Assembly: GCA_031180725.1 (NCBI GenBank)
Contig: JAPSLO010000013.1
Coordinates: forward strand, 124,001-188,000
DNA length: 64,000 nt
Source of the DNA: Roseomonas sp.
GTDB lineage: Bacteria; Pseudomonadota; Alphaproteobacteria; Acetobacterales; Acetobacteraceae
Direction: 5' to 3'
Shown: positions 52,403 through 60,442 of the stretch, piece by piece
Layout: the number at the start of each line of letters is the position of its first letter
How positions within the stretch are numbered: position 1 is the first letter of the stretch
Made by a program: the position numbers and the translations under genes
Notes under the pieces: generated by a model
What the model saw: the letters and a program-made list of their open reading frames with translations, nothing else
Databases searched by the model: none
What the model was told of the DNA's origin: nothing

Positions 52403-53764
52403 ATGGCATTCGCGCAAGTCGTCGGCGGAACGCGCTACCTCTTCCCGGATCTGCGCAGCCTGATGGCGCGCGCCACGCCGCCGCGCTCGGGCGACGTGCT
52501 GGCCGGCGTCGCGGCTGCGAGCGCGGCGGAGCGCGTGGCCGCCCAGCGGGCCTTGGCCGATCTACCGCTGCGCCATTTCCTGAACGAGGCCGTGGTCCCC
52601 TATGAGCAGGATGAGGTGACGCGCCTGTTCCTGGACGGGCACGACGCCACCGCCTTCGCGCCGGTGGCGCATCTGACCGTGGGCGGCTTCCGCGACTGGC
52701 TGCTGGCCGAGGCCGACAGCGCCGCGTTGGCCGCCCTCGCCCCCGGCCTGACGCCGGAGATGGTGGCCGCCGTCAGCAAGATCTGCCGGCTGCAGGACCT
52801 TGTCTCGATCGCCGCCAAATGCCGCGTGGTCACCCGCTTCCGCAACACCATCGGCCTGCCCGGCACGCTTTCCATCCGGCTGCAGCCGAACGACCCGGTG
52901 GACGACCCCAAGGGCGTGGCGGCGCAGATCCTGGATGGGCTGCTGCTGGGGGCGGGGGATGCGGTGATCGGCGTGAACCCGGCCACCGACAATGTGGACA
53001 ATCTCTGCCGCCTTCTAGCCATGCTGGACGCACTGCGGGAGCGCTTTGCCATCCCGACGCAGAGTTGCGTGCTGGCGCATGTCACGACGACCATGCTTGC
53101 CATCGAGCGCGGCGCGCCGGTGGATTTGGTCTTCCAATCCATCGGCGGGACGGAGGCGACCAATGCCAGCTTCGGCGTGTCATTGTCCCTGCTGCGGGAG
53201 GCGCGGGAAGCCGCACTGGCGCTGCGACGCGGCACGCTGGGCGACAACCTGATGTATTTTGAAACCGGCCAGGGCAGCGCCCTTTCGGCCGAGGCGCATC
53301 ATGGCTGTGACCAGCAGACCATCGAGGCGCGGACCTATGCCGTGGCGCGTGCCTTCTCGCCCCTGCTGGTGAACAGCGTGGTGGGCTTCATCGGCCCGGA
53401 ATACCTGTTCGACGGCAAGCAGATCACCCGTGCGGGGCTGGAGGACCATTTCTGCGGCAAGCTGCTCGGCCTGCCGATGGGGGTGGATGTTTGCTACACC
53501 AATCATGCGGAAGCCGATCAGGACGACATGGATGCGCTGCTGACGCTGCTGGGCGTGGCGGGCGTGACCTATGTGATGGGCGTGCCGGGGGCGGATGACG
53601 TGATGCTGGCCTACCAGTCCACCTCCTTCCATGACGGGCTCTATGCGCGCGCCGTGCTGGGCAAGCGGCCGGCGCCGGAATTCGCGGCCTGGCTGGAGCG
53701 CATGGGCATCGCCGAGCGCACGCCGGAACGCCTGCCGGCGGCGATGGCAGGCGCGCTGGCATGA
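52403..53764 (+). CDS. eutB: Ethanolamine ammonia-lyase, large subunit
   Basis: A 453-residue adenosylcobalamin-dependent enzyme subunit that converts ethanolamine to acetaldehyde and ammonia. The length equals the E. coli subunit and the active-site barrel is recognisable: FRNTIGLPGTLSIRLQPNDP, GVNPATDNVDN, HVTTTMLAIERGAPVDLVFQSIGGTE, FETGQGSALSAEAHHGCDQQT and MGVDVCYTNHAEADQDDMD. The ATG at 52403 follows CAGGAGGCGAGGC. It overlaps eutC by four bases. The reactivase EutA and shell proteins are absent, as in the short eutBC systems of many Alphaproteobacteria. Confidence 0.96.
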   Translation: MAFAQVVGGTRYLFPDLRSLMARATPPRSGDVLAGVAAASAAERVAAQRALADLPLRHFLNEAVVPYEQDEVTRLFLDGHDATAFAPVAHLTVGGFRDWLLAEADSAALAALAPGLTPEMVAAVSKICRLQDLVSIAAKCRVVTRFRNTIGLPGTLSIRLQPNDPVDDPKGVAAQILDGLLLGAGDAVIGVNPATDNVDNLCRLLAMLDALRERFAIPTQSCVLAHVTTTMLAIERGAPVDLVFQSIGGTEATNASFGVSLSLLREAREAALALRRGTLGDNLMYFETGQGSALSAEAHHGCDQQTIEARTYAVARAFSPLLVNSVVGFIGPEYLFDGKQITRAGLEDHFCGKLLGLPMGVDVCYTNHAEADQDDMDALLTLLGVAGVTYVMGVPGADDVMLAYQSTSFHDGLYARAVLGKRPAPEFAAWLERMGIAERTPERLPAAMAGALA

Positions 53765-54504
53765 CCACGCCCAGCCTGTGGCGAGACCTGCGCCGCTTCA
53801 CCACGGCGCGGGTCGGGCTGGGGCGCGTGGGCCATGCCCAGCCCACGGCGGCGCATCTGGATTTCCAGGAAGCCCATGCGCGGGCGCGCGATGCGGTGTG
53901 GTCGGCGCTGGACATGCCGGCGCTGACCGCTGTGCTGGGCGGGCATGTGGTGGCGGTGCGGAGCCAGGCGGAGGACCGCCGCGCCTATCTGCTGCGGCCG
54001 GATCTCGGCCGGCGCCTTCACGCCGAGGACCGCGATGCGCTGGCCGCGAAGGCCATGCCGGGTTGCGTGGCGCTGGTGGTTGCGGACGGGCTCTGCGCCA
54101 CCGGAGTGCAGGCGCAGGCGCCAGCGCTGGCTGCGGCGCTGAGGGAGAGGCTGGCGGCAGATGGCTGGGTGCTGGCGCCACCGGTGGTTGCCACGCAGGC
54201 GCGCGTTGCGTTGGGCGATGAGATCGGCGCGGCGCTGGGCGCGGCGGCGGTGGTGATGATGATCGGCGAGCGCCCGGGCCTTTCCGCGCTGGACAGCGTG
54301 GGGATTTACCTGACCTGGGCGCCGCGCCCCGGCCGCACCGATGCCGAGCGCAATTGCATCAGCAATATCCGCCCTGCCGGCCTCGGCGTGCAGGAGGCCG
54401 CGCGGAAGGCGGCCTGGCTGCTGGCAGCCGCGCGCCGCCTGGGCGCGACGGGCGTGGCCTTGAAGGACGAGTCCCCCAACACGCCCGCGCTGCCATCAAG
54501 CTGA
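53761..54504 (+). CDS. eutC: Ethanolamine ammonia-lyase, small subunit
   Basis: A 247-residue partner of EutB that contributes to cobalamin binding. Family blocks are the N-terminal RRFTTARVGLGRVGHAQPTAAHLDFQEAHARARDAV, VVADGLCATGVQAQA, MMIGERPGLSALDSVGIYLTWAPRPG and CISNIRPAGLGVQEAA. It is shorter than the E. coli subunit, lacking its N-terminal extension, as usual outside enterics. It overlaps eutB by four bases, giving coupled synthesis of the two subunits. Confidence 0.95.
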   Translation: MTTPSLWRDLRRFTTARVGLGRVGHAQPTAAHLDFQEAHARARDAVWSALDMPALTAVLGGHVVAVRSQAEDRRAYLLRPDLGRRLHAEDRDALAAKAMPGCVALVVADGLCATGVQAQAPALAAALRERLAADGWVLAPPVVATQARVALGDEIGAALGAAAVVMMIGERPGLSALDSVGIYLTWAPRPGRTDAERNCISNIRPAGLGVQEAARKAAWLLAAARRLGATGVALKDESPNTPALPSS

Positions 54505-54541
54505 AGGGTTGCCCCTGGTGAGGGAGTTCGAGGGGTGTCCG

Positions 54542-55282
54542 TCAGACATGCTGCCCGCCGTTGATGTGGATCTCCGCCCCATTGATGTAGGAACTGGCCG
54601 GCGAACAGAGGAAGTGGATGGTTTCCGCCACTTCCACCGGCTCTCCCAGCCGGCGCAGCGGTACCTGCTGCGTCACCAGTTCATCGGTGCCGGGCGAGAG
54701 GATGGAGGTGCGGATCTCGCCGGGCGCGATCGCGTTGCAGCGCACGCCGCGTGGGCCGAGTTCATGCGCCAGTTCCCGCGTCAGGGCCGCCAGCCCAGCC
54801 TTGGATGCCGCATAGGCGACACCCGCGAAGGGGTGCACGCGCGACCCGGCGATGGAGGTGACGTTCACGATACAGCCCTTCGCCGCCGAAAGTTCCGGCA
54901 GCAGGGCGCGAGCCATCAGCGCGATGGACACCAGGTTGACGTTCAGCACATGGGTCCAGGTCGCCGCATCCGTCTCCAGCACGCCGAGGCGCGTTCCGCC
55001 CGGCCCTTTCGGCGAGATGCCGGCATTATTGACCAGCGCGTGCAGCTTGCCGTCCGGCAGGCGGCTGCGCACGACCTCGGCGACGCGCTCCACATCCTCC
55101 AGCCGGGCCAGGTCGGCCTGAACATGGTTCTCCCGCGCCGCGGGCCAGGCGCAGGCGTCGGAGAAGGGCTGGCGGGAGACCGTCAGGATGCGCCAGCCGC
55201 GCGATTGCAGCAGTTTCACCGTGGCATGGCCGATGCCGCGGCTGGCACCGGTCAGCAGCATGACCTGTTGTTCGGCGGCCAT
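54542..55282 (-). CDS. Short-chain dehydrogenase/reductase
   Basis: A 246-residue classical SDR. TGASRGIGHATV binds the cofactor, NNAGISPKG follows, the catalytic Ser lies in NVTSIAGSRV and the Tyr/Lys in AGVAYAASKAGL. CNAIAPGEIRTSIL and YINGAEIHINGGQHV complete the family pattern. The Asp/Arg choice after the second strand (VSRQPF) suggests NADP rather than NAD, but this is not certain. The ATG at 55282 has GAGGAAACG upstream. The substrate is unknown. Confidence 0.9.
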   Translation of the reverse strand: MAAEQQVMLLTGASRGIGHATVKLLQSRGWRILTVSRQPFSDACAWPAARENHVQADLARLEDVERVAEVVRSRLPDGKLHALVNNAGISPKGPGGTRLGVLETDAATWTHVLNVNLVSIALMARALLPELSAAKGCIVNVTSIAGSRVHPFAGVAYAASKAGLAALTRELAHELGPRGVRCNAIAPGEIRTSILSPGTDELVTQQVPLRRLGEPVEVAETIHFLCSPASSYINGAEIHINGGQHV

Positions 55283-55369
55283 CGCGGCGTTTCCTCCCGG
55301 ATCCTGGCCGCCCATGCTGGCACGCCGCTGCGCGGGCGCAATCCTGCGCCCGAAGCATGAGCGACGCCC

Positions 55370-56248
55370 TCAGGTCACGTGGCGCGCATGGGCAGCGATG
55401 TCCCCTGGACGGCAGAGCCAGATACGGTCCCGCGCCGCGTCCAGATGGGCAAAGACGCGGCGCAGATGCTTCAGCCGGAAGGGATGCCCCACCAGGAAGG
55501 GATGGAGCGAGAGGTTGAAGGTCAGGGGCCAGCGGGCCGCCAGCCGCAGGCTTTCCTCAAAACCGTCGATCAGGGCATCGGCCCAGACCGCGGGTGGCCA
55601 TTTCGCGGCATGCAGGGCGGGGATGTCGTTGGTCGGCCGCGAATAGGGCACGGTCACCAGGTCACGCCCGCTGCGCGTGGCCAGCCGGGTGGGCTGGTCG
55701 TCATGCGTCCAGTCCATCACGTAATCGAAGCCGGCCTCGGCCAGAAGATCCGGCGTCACCGCGCTTTCCGCCACCCAGGGGCCCATCCAGCCGCGCGGCG
55801 GGGCGCCTTCCTCCCGCGCGATGCGCGCGTGGCAGGAGAGAAGCATGGCGCGCTCCGCCGCTTCCTCCATGTCGGATTGGCGTTCCGCATTGGTGCGGCC
55901 ATGGCCCACCACCTCGTCACCGCGGGCACGGAAGGCGCCGGCGACCTCGGGGCAGAGGTCGTAGATTGCGGTGTTCAGCAGGGCGGCGGCGGGAAGGCCG
56001 TACTCGTCCAGCGCGTCCAGCAGGTTCCACACGCCGACGCGGTTGCCCCAGTCGCGCATGCCGAAATTCTGCACGTCGGGTTCCGGCAGCGGGTTCACCA
56101 GCGGAATCCCGAGGCCTTCCCCGAAGGGGAAGGCTTCCAGGTTCACTGCCACGAAGACCGCCAGCCGCGCGCCGTTGGGCCATTCCCAGACCGGGCGGTG
56201 CGCGATGGCGGAGTAGCGGTAGCGCCCATGCGTCCTCAGGGCGCTCAT
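55370..56248 (-). CDS. Polysaccharide deacetylase-like (PuuE-type) amidohydrolase
   Basis: A 292-residue NodB-homology protein closer to PuuE allantoinase-type enzymes than to chitin deacetylases. The N-terminal RPVWEWPNGARLAVFVAVNLEAFPFG and the RDWGNRVGVWNLLDALDEYGLPA block are typical; metal ligands probably include His in EVVGHGRTNAE. GWMGPWVAESAVTPDLLAEAGFDYVMDW follows. It is coupled by a four-base overlap to the flavoprotein upstream, suggesting a joint catabolic step on a ring amide or similar compound. The substrate is unknown. Confidence 0.82.
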   Translation of the reverse strand: MSALRTHGRYRYSAIAHRPVWEWPNGARLAVFVAVNLEAFPFGEGLGIPLVNPLPEPDVQNFGMRDWGNRVGVWNLLDALDEYGLPAAALLNTAIYDLCPEVAGAFRARGDEVVGHGRTNAERQSDMEEAAERAMLLSCHARIAREEGAPPRGWMGPWVAESAVTPDLLAEAGFDYVMDWTHDDQPTRLATRSGRDLVTVPYSRPTNDIPALHAAKWPPAVWADALIDGFEESLRLAARWPLTFNLSLHPFLVGHPFRLKHLRRVFAHLDAARDRIWLCRPGDIAAHARHVT

Positions 56249-57690
56249 GCGGCCTCGGGCTCCGGCAGGGTGAAGGGGCGCAGTTCTGCATGGTCGGCGG
56301 CATGGAAGGCCGCCCAGTCCTCCGCCTGCTGGTCCAGGAAGAGCTGGCGCTTCACGCCATCCACCAGACGCGGCGCAACGTATTTCATGGTGCTCACCGA
56401 GGAGGCGACCGGCCCCAGGCTGAGATTGACCGCGCTGATCACAGTCAGCACGCGGCCGAGCCAGGGCGCCTTGCCGGGTTCGCGTTCCTGGAAGGCGCCG
56501 TTGCGGTCCAGATAGGGCGCGCGGCCCATGGCGGCGTGCTGCTTTTCCGGCGGCGGGGTGTAGCGGTCGCGCCAGCGCGCGGCATGCTTCGCGATCTCCG
56601 CCAGTTCCGGCCGCAAGGCGAGATCGGATTTGAAGCCGGTCGCCACGGCGAGGCTGTCATAGACGGCGCGCCGGCCATTGCCCTCCACCACGATCTCCTG
56701 CCCGGTCCAGCGGATGTGCTCCCAGGGGAAGCCGGTGCGGATGGCGAAGCCGGGCAGGGCAACGGCCGTATCGAAAGTGGGCTGCGGCGGGGGCTGGCCG
56801 ATCTCCTTCAGGTGCCAAGTATAGGCCCATTTCATCGCATCCGGCAGGTCCACGTAATGAGCCAGGAAACCGCTTGTCTCCATCCAGCGCCGTGGGTTGT
56901 CGCGCGGCAGTTCGGGGCGGCGCACGCAGACCTCGGCACGCGTCGCGCCCTTCTCCAGCGCGGCTATTGCCATGTCGAAGGCCGAGGCACCGGCCCCCAG
57001 TATGCCCAGGCGCTGGCCGCGGAAGCGGGTGGGATCGAAGACGTCCATCGCATGCACCAGGCGGTCCGCTGGCACGGCGCGCGCGATCTCCGGCGGGATT
57101 TCATAGCCGCCGGCGCCCATGCCGCCGGTGCAGAGCAGCACGGTGCGGGCGTAGCGCGTCTGCGGGCCCTCGGGCGTTACGAAGCCCAGCTTCAGCAGGC
57201 CGCCTTCAGCGGCGGGCTCCAGCGTCACCAGCTTCCAGCGGCTGTTCACCGGCAGGTCCAGCACGCGGCGGAACCAAGTGAGATAGTCCATCCAGGCGGT
57301 GCGCGGCACGCGGTAGATCGCTTCCCAGCCCTCCGGCCCGTGCTGCGCTTCGAACCAGGCGCGGAAGGACAGGGCGGGCAGGCCCAGCTCCGGCCCGGTG
57401 AGGTCCTTCGGCGTGCGCAGCATGGACATGCGGGCGAAGGTCACCCAGGGGCCTTCGCGGCCCGCCTCGTTCTCGTCGAAGAGCGCGATGTTGGTCACGC
57501 GCTCGCGCCGCAACAGGCCGGCGGTGGCCAGACCGAACATGCCGGCGCCGATCACCGCGCAATCCAGCGCGGCGCTGCCATCGGGCGCGGTGCGCGGATG
57601 CACCCAGTCGATGCGGGGATAGGTCATGATCTCCAGCTCGCGCGCCACCTGGCGTTTAAGCGCGGCCAGGCCGCGGGGATCGGTTGTCAT
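56245..57690 (-). CDS. FAD/NAD(P)-binding oxidoreductase
   Basis: A 481-residue two-dinucleotide-fold flavoprotein. The FAD motif is DCAVIGAGMFGLATAGLL; the second nucleotide fold is RLGILGAGASAFDMAIAALE; LAVATGFKSDL near 350 contacts flavin. The layout resembles class B flavin monooxygenases (ornithine hydroxylase or Baeyer-Villiger-like), but the characteristic FxGxxxHxxxW fingerprint is not clear, so the reaction is open. It is followed by the PuuE-like gene with an ATGA overlap. Upstream is a 304-base gap. Confidence 0.8.
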   Translation of the reverse strand: MTTDPRGLAALKRQVARELEIMTYPRIDWVHPRTAPDGSAALDCAVIGAGMFGLATAGLLRRERVTNIALFDENEAGREGPWVTFARMSMLRTPKDLTGPELGLPALSFRAWFEAQHGPEGWEAIYRVPRTAWMDYLTWFRRVLDLPVNSRWKLVTLEPAAEGGLLKLGFVTPEGPQTRYARTVLLCTGGMGAGGYEIPPEIARAVPADRLVHAMDVFDPTRFRGQRLGILGAGASAFDMAIAALEKGATRAEVCVRRPELPRDNPRRWMETSGFLAHYVDLPDAMKWAYTWHLKEIGQPPPQPTFDTAVALPGFAIRTGFPWEHIRWTGQEIVVEGNGRRAVYDSLAVATGFKSDLALRPELAEIAKHAARWRDRYTPPPEKQHAAMGRAPYLDRNGAFQEREPGKAPWLGRVLTVISAVNLSLGPVASSVSTMKYVAPRLVDGVKRQLFLDQQAEDWAAFHAADHAELRPFTLPEPEAA

Positions 57691-57994
57691 GCGGGGCTTC
57701 TCACTGTGGCGTCAGGGCAGGGCGGATCGCCCGCGCGCCCCCGGCCGGGGCGCGACGGCGGCGGCATCAGTCCGCTGGTCGCCACCGCCCGCGGGCGCGG
57801 GACAGGCCATGGGCGCGCGGCGGCCGGCCCGGACGCCGGGGGCGGCCGGAAATGGACGCGACAATCAGGAGTGGCCAGGTGCCCATCGTGGCGATCCGCG
57901 CAGCAAGCGCCATGCCAGCGCAGCGTGCGGGCCGGACGGCGCGGCTGACGGCGCCATGGTCACGAAGGCGGCCGCCGGCCGCCGGCGATGACAG
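57691..57994. other. 304-base gap with no recognisable gene
   Basis: The stretch is very GC-rich with several short open frames on both strands, none with a ribosome site or family likeness. It probably carries the promoter of the flavoprotein operon and the 3' end signals of the downstream SDR gene. Confidence 0.4.
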
Positions 57995-58774
57995 CTACAT
58001 GTTGCGGCGCTGAGCCCGCAGCGTGGGCAGACCGATGCCCGTCGCCTCGAAGCCGCCATCCACGGCGATCACCTGCCCGGTGATGTAACTGGCACGGTCG
58101 GAACAGAGAAAGACGATCGTCTCGGCCAGCTCCTCCTCCAGCCCGTAGCGGTTCAGGGGGATGGTGTCGTGATAATCCCTGCGGATCTCCGGCGTGTGCA
58201 CGGCCTTGGCCATGGCGGTGTCCACCGGCCCGGGGGCCACGGCATTCACGCGGATGCCGAGCGCTGCCAACTCCACCGCCTGCTGCTTGGTCAGATGCGC
58301 CAGCGCGGCCTTGCTGGTGCCATAGGCCACGCGCAGCGTCGAAGCCCGCAGGCCGGAGATGGAGGTGATGTTCACCACCGCCCCGCCGCCGGCTTCCGCC
58401 ATAAGCGGCGCAGCCGCCTGCACCGTCAGGAAGGGGCCGGTGAGGTTCACCGCCAGCACGCGGTTCCATTCCTCCGGCGTCGTCTCCAGGATCGGCTTGA
58501 ACACGGCGATGCCGGCATTGTTCACCAGCGCGTCCAGGCGCCCGAAGCGCGTCGCCACCTGGCGCACCGCCTGCGCCACCCCGGCACCATCCGCGACATC
58601 GCAGGGCAGAGCGAGCGTCGCCTCCGGGCGGGCGAGCGCCGCCAGGGCCTGATCCAGCAGGCCGGGCTCGATGTCCAGCAAGGCCACGCGCCAGCCTTCC
58701 GCCAGGAAGCGCCTTGCGGTGGCAAGGCCGATGCCGCGCCCGGCCCCGGTGACGAGTGCGACCTTCCCGCCCAT
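57995..58774 (-). CDS. Short-chain dehydrogenase/reductase
   Basis: A 259-residue classical SDR. The cofactor motif is ALVTGAGRGIGLATARRFL, followed by DIEPGLLD with an Asp that favours NAD, NNAGIAVFK, the catalytic Ser in NITSISGLRAS and Tyr/Lys in AYGTSKAAL. The C-terminal ITGQVIAVDGGFEA is typical. GGGGGAG lies six bases before the ATG at 58774. It is divergent from hemP-tonB with a 217-base region between. The substrate is unknown. Confidence 0.9.
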   Translation of the reverse strand: MGGKVALVTGAGRGIGLATARRFLAEGWRVALLDIEPGLLDQALAALARPEATLALPCDVADGAGVAQAVRQVATRFGRLDALVNNAGIAVFKPILETTPEEWNRVLAVNLTGPFLTVQAAAPLMAEAGGGAVVNITSISGLRASTLRVAYGTSKAALAHLTKQQAVELAALGIRVNAVAPGPVDTAMAKAVHTPEIRRDYHDTIPLNRYGLEEELAETIVFLCSDRASYITGQVIAVDGGFEATGIGLPTLRAQRRNM

Positions 58775-58858
58775 GACGCTCCCCCGCCATTGTCGCCTCG
58801 GCGCAGGCTCGCCGCTTGGCGGCGTCGGCGCAAGGCGGAGGTCAGGCGGGCGGCCAGT

Positions 58859-58873
58859 TGCGAATGATTTGCA
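58859..58873. promoter_or_regulatory. Fur/Irr-like operator ahead of hemP-tonB
   Basis: TGCGAATGATTTGCA is an imperfect 7-1-7 palindrome, with six of seven pairs matching. It is an AT-rich island in the 217-base gap before hemP, and it resembles Fur-type boxes that control hemP and TonB genes in Proteobacteria. The operator assignment is inferred from the palindrome and the iron-uptake context. Confidence 0.5.
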
Positions 58874-58991
58874 GTTGCGGTACACCCTGGCAGCGCCGCG
58901 CCGCGCCCGGCGCCGCAAGGGAGTTCGATGTGACCAGCCGCCGCGTGACGCCGGAGGCCACGGCTTCCGGACGCTATGCCAGGAGCCACGC

Positions 58992-59159
58992 ATGACCGAG
59001 GACCGCGAGGACACCCCGCAGGACGCCGCGCCGGCGGAACCCCTGGTACTGACCAGCCGTGACCTCCTGCGCGGCGGGCGGGAGATGACGATCCTGCACC
59101 GCGGCGAGGCCTATCGTCTGCGCATCACCAGCAAGGACCGGCTGATCCTGACCAAGTAG
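58992..59159 (+). CDS. hemP: Hemin uptake protein HemP
   Basis: A 55-residue HemP/HmuP protein. The family core is LTSRDLLRGGREMTILHRGEAYRLRITSKDRLILTK, located at the C-terminus as usual. HmuP-type proteins are needed for haem uptake and in some species activate the haem receptor gene. AGGAG lies eight bases before the ATG at 58992. It is followed by tonB, in keeping with iron/haem import. The frame stays open and protein-like for 28 codons after its TAG. Confidence 0.9.
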   Translation: MTEDREDTPQDAAPAEPLVLTSRDLLRGGREMTILHRGEAYRLRITSKDRLILTK

Positions 59160-59239
59160 GCCCAGCCGGTGGAACCCGGCCGCGCCGTTGAGAAGGCGGT
59201 CGACAGGTTCCGCCGCGAGGGCTATCGGCGCCGGCAGGA

Positions 59240-60292
59240 ATGGTGACACGGCGCCCCCGCGAAACACCGGCCGCGCCAGCCGCGGCAGCATACGGACCAG
59301 GTTTTCTGATGGCAGCAGCAGCCCTTCCTGGCGATTTCGTCTCCTCGCGGCCCGGGGCGCTCAGCCTCTCCCTGGCCCTGCATGGAGGCATCGCCCTGGC
59401 CATGGTGCTGCCCTTCCTGATGCGGCCCGAGATGGTCGCCCCCTCCGCCCCGGTGACGATGGAGATGGAGATGAGCGCCGCCGCGCTGCCCGGCGCGGCG
59501 GAGGCGCCGGACCCGGCTTCCACGACGGAACAGCCGCCTGCGCCCGAGGCCCTGCCGGTGGAAGCGCCCGACATGCTGGAAGCGACGCCGCCAGACGCCG
59601 CGGTGCCGGTCACCCCACCCGAGGTGCTGACCGCCGCCGAGCCCCCGCCGCCGACCAGCGCCCCGCCGCCGCCGCAGGTCGCGATGGCGGAACCGCCGCC
59701 CCCGGCTGAGGCGCCGATCCCGCCGGCCGAGGCGCCGATCACGCCCGAGCCTGCCGAGCTGGCACCGGCCGAAGCGCCGGAGGTGGAGCCCCCGCCACCC
59801 GCTGAGACGGTTGCAGCCATCCCGCCGCCGCCGCCAATGGCCCCGCCCGTGCCCGCCCCCCCGGTCCGGGCCACCACGCCGCCCCCGCCGCGCCCGCAAC
59901 GGGCCGAAGCGCCTGCCCGCCCGCGCCCAAGCCGCCCGGCCGCACCGCCGGCGGCACAGGAAACCGCACCCGCGCCGGCCGCTCCCGCTGCACCGGCCGC
60001 GCCCGCTGGACCGCCGGTGATCACCTCGCCCCGCTATCGCAGTGCGCCGACACCGCCGGTCTATCCGCCGCGCGCAATCATGCTGTCCCAGACGGGCACG
60101 GTGGTGATCCGCGCCCTGGTCGGGCCCGACGGCACCACGCAGGAGGTCCGCGTCTGGCGCTCTTCTGGCCATGATCTGCTGGACCAGGCCGCGGTCACGG
60201 CCGTGCGCCGCTGGGCCTTCGAACCGGCGTCGGTGGGCGGCATGCGTGTGCAGGCCTGGGTCGAGGTGCCGGTGCATTTCCGCCTGCGCTGA
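59240..60292 (+). CDS. tonB: TonB energy-transducing protein
   Basis: A 350-residue TonB-type protein. An N-terminal segment carries one membrane helix (ALSLSLALHGGIALAMVLPFLM), then a very long Pro/Ala/Glu-rich spacer (about residues 75-255), then the C-terminal TonB domain: PRYRSAPTPPVYPPRAIMLSQTGTVVIRALVGPDGTTQEVRVWRSSG and VTAVRRWAFEP. It links the proton motive force to outer-membrane receptors for iron complexes. ExbB and ExbD are not in this window. The ATG at 59240 is followed by a GTG that could also start translation. Confidence 0.93.
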   Translation: MVTRRPRETPAAPAAAAYGPGFLMAAAALPGDFVSSRPGALSLSLALHGGIALAMVLPFLMRPEMVAPSAPVTMEMEMSAAALPGAAEAPDPASTTEQPPAPEALPVEAPDMLEATPPDAAVPVTPPEVLTAAEPPPPTSAPPPPQVAMAEPPPPAEAPIPPAEAPITPEPAELAPAEAPEVEPPPPAETVAAIPPPPPMAPPVPAPPVRATTPPPPRPQRAEAPARPRPSRPAAPPAAQETAPAPAAPAAPAAPAGPPVITSPRYRSAPTPPVYPPRAIMLSQTGTVVIRALVGPDGTTQEVRVWRSSGHDLLDQAAVTAVRRWAFEPASVGGMRVQAWVEVPVHFRLR

Positions 60293-60318
60293 GGGCGAGC
60301 ACAGGATGCGCATCGGGA

Positions 60319-60352
60319 ACTAACTTTTGTAATTTCATATAGTCTCTTGTAT
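60319..60352 (+). promoter_or_regulatory. AT-rich promoter region of the Na/Pi cotransporter gene
   Basis: The stretch 60319-60352 is a marked AT-rich island between tonB and the phosphate cotransporter, with TTTTGTAA, TATAGT and TTGTAT elements. It could hold a promoter. I could not fit a Pho box to it with the correct 11-base spacing. Confidence 0.35.
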
Positions 60353-60442
60353 CGCTGGCCGGGGGTGCTTTACTGCTCGCTTCGCCCCAGCGATGCGGAG
60401 GTGCTGCGCGATGCGTCTGCGGCCCGCCTGGCCGACCCGGCG

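Noticed and set aside
59125-60313. Gly-rich minus-strand frames opposite tonB
   Set aside because: They arise from the Pro/Ala-rich spacer of TonB read in reverse.
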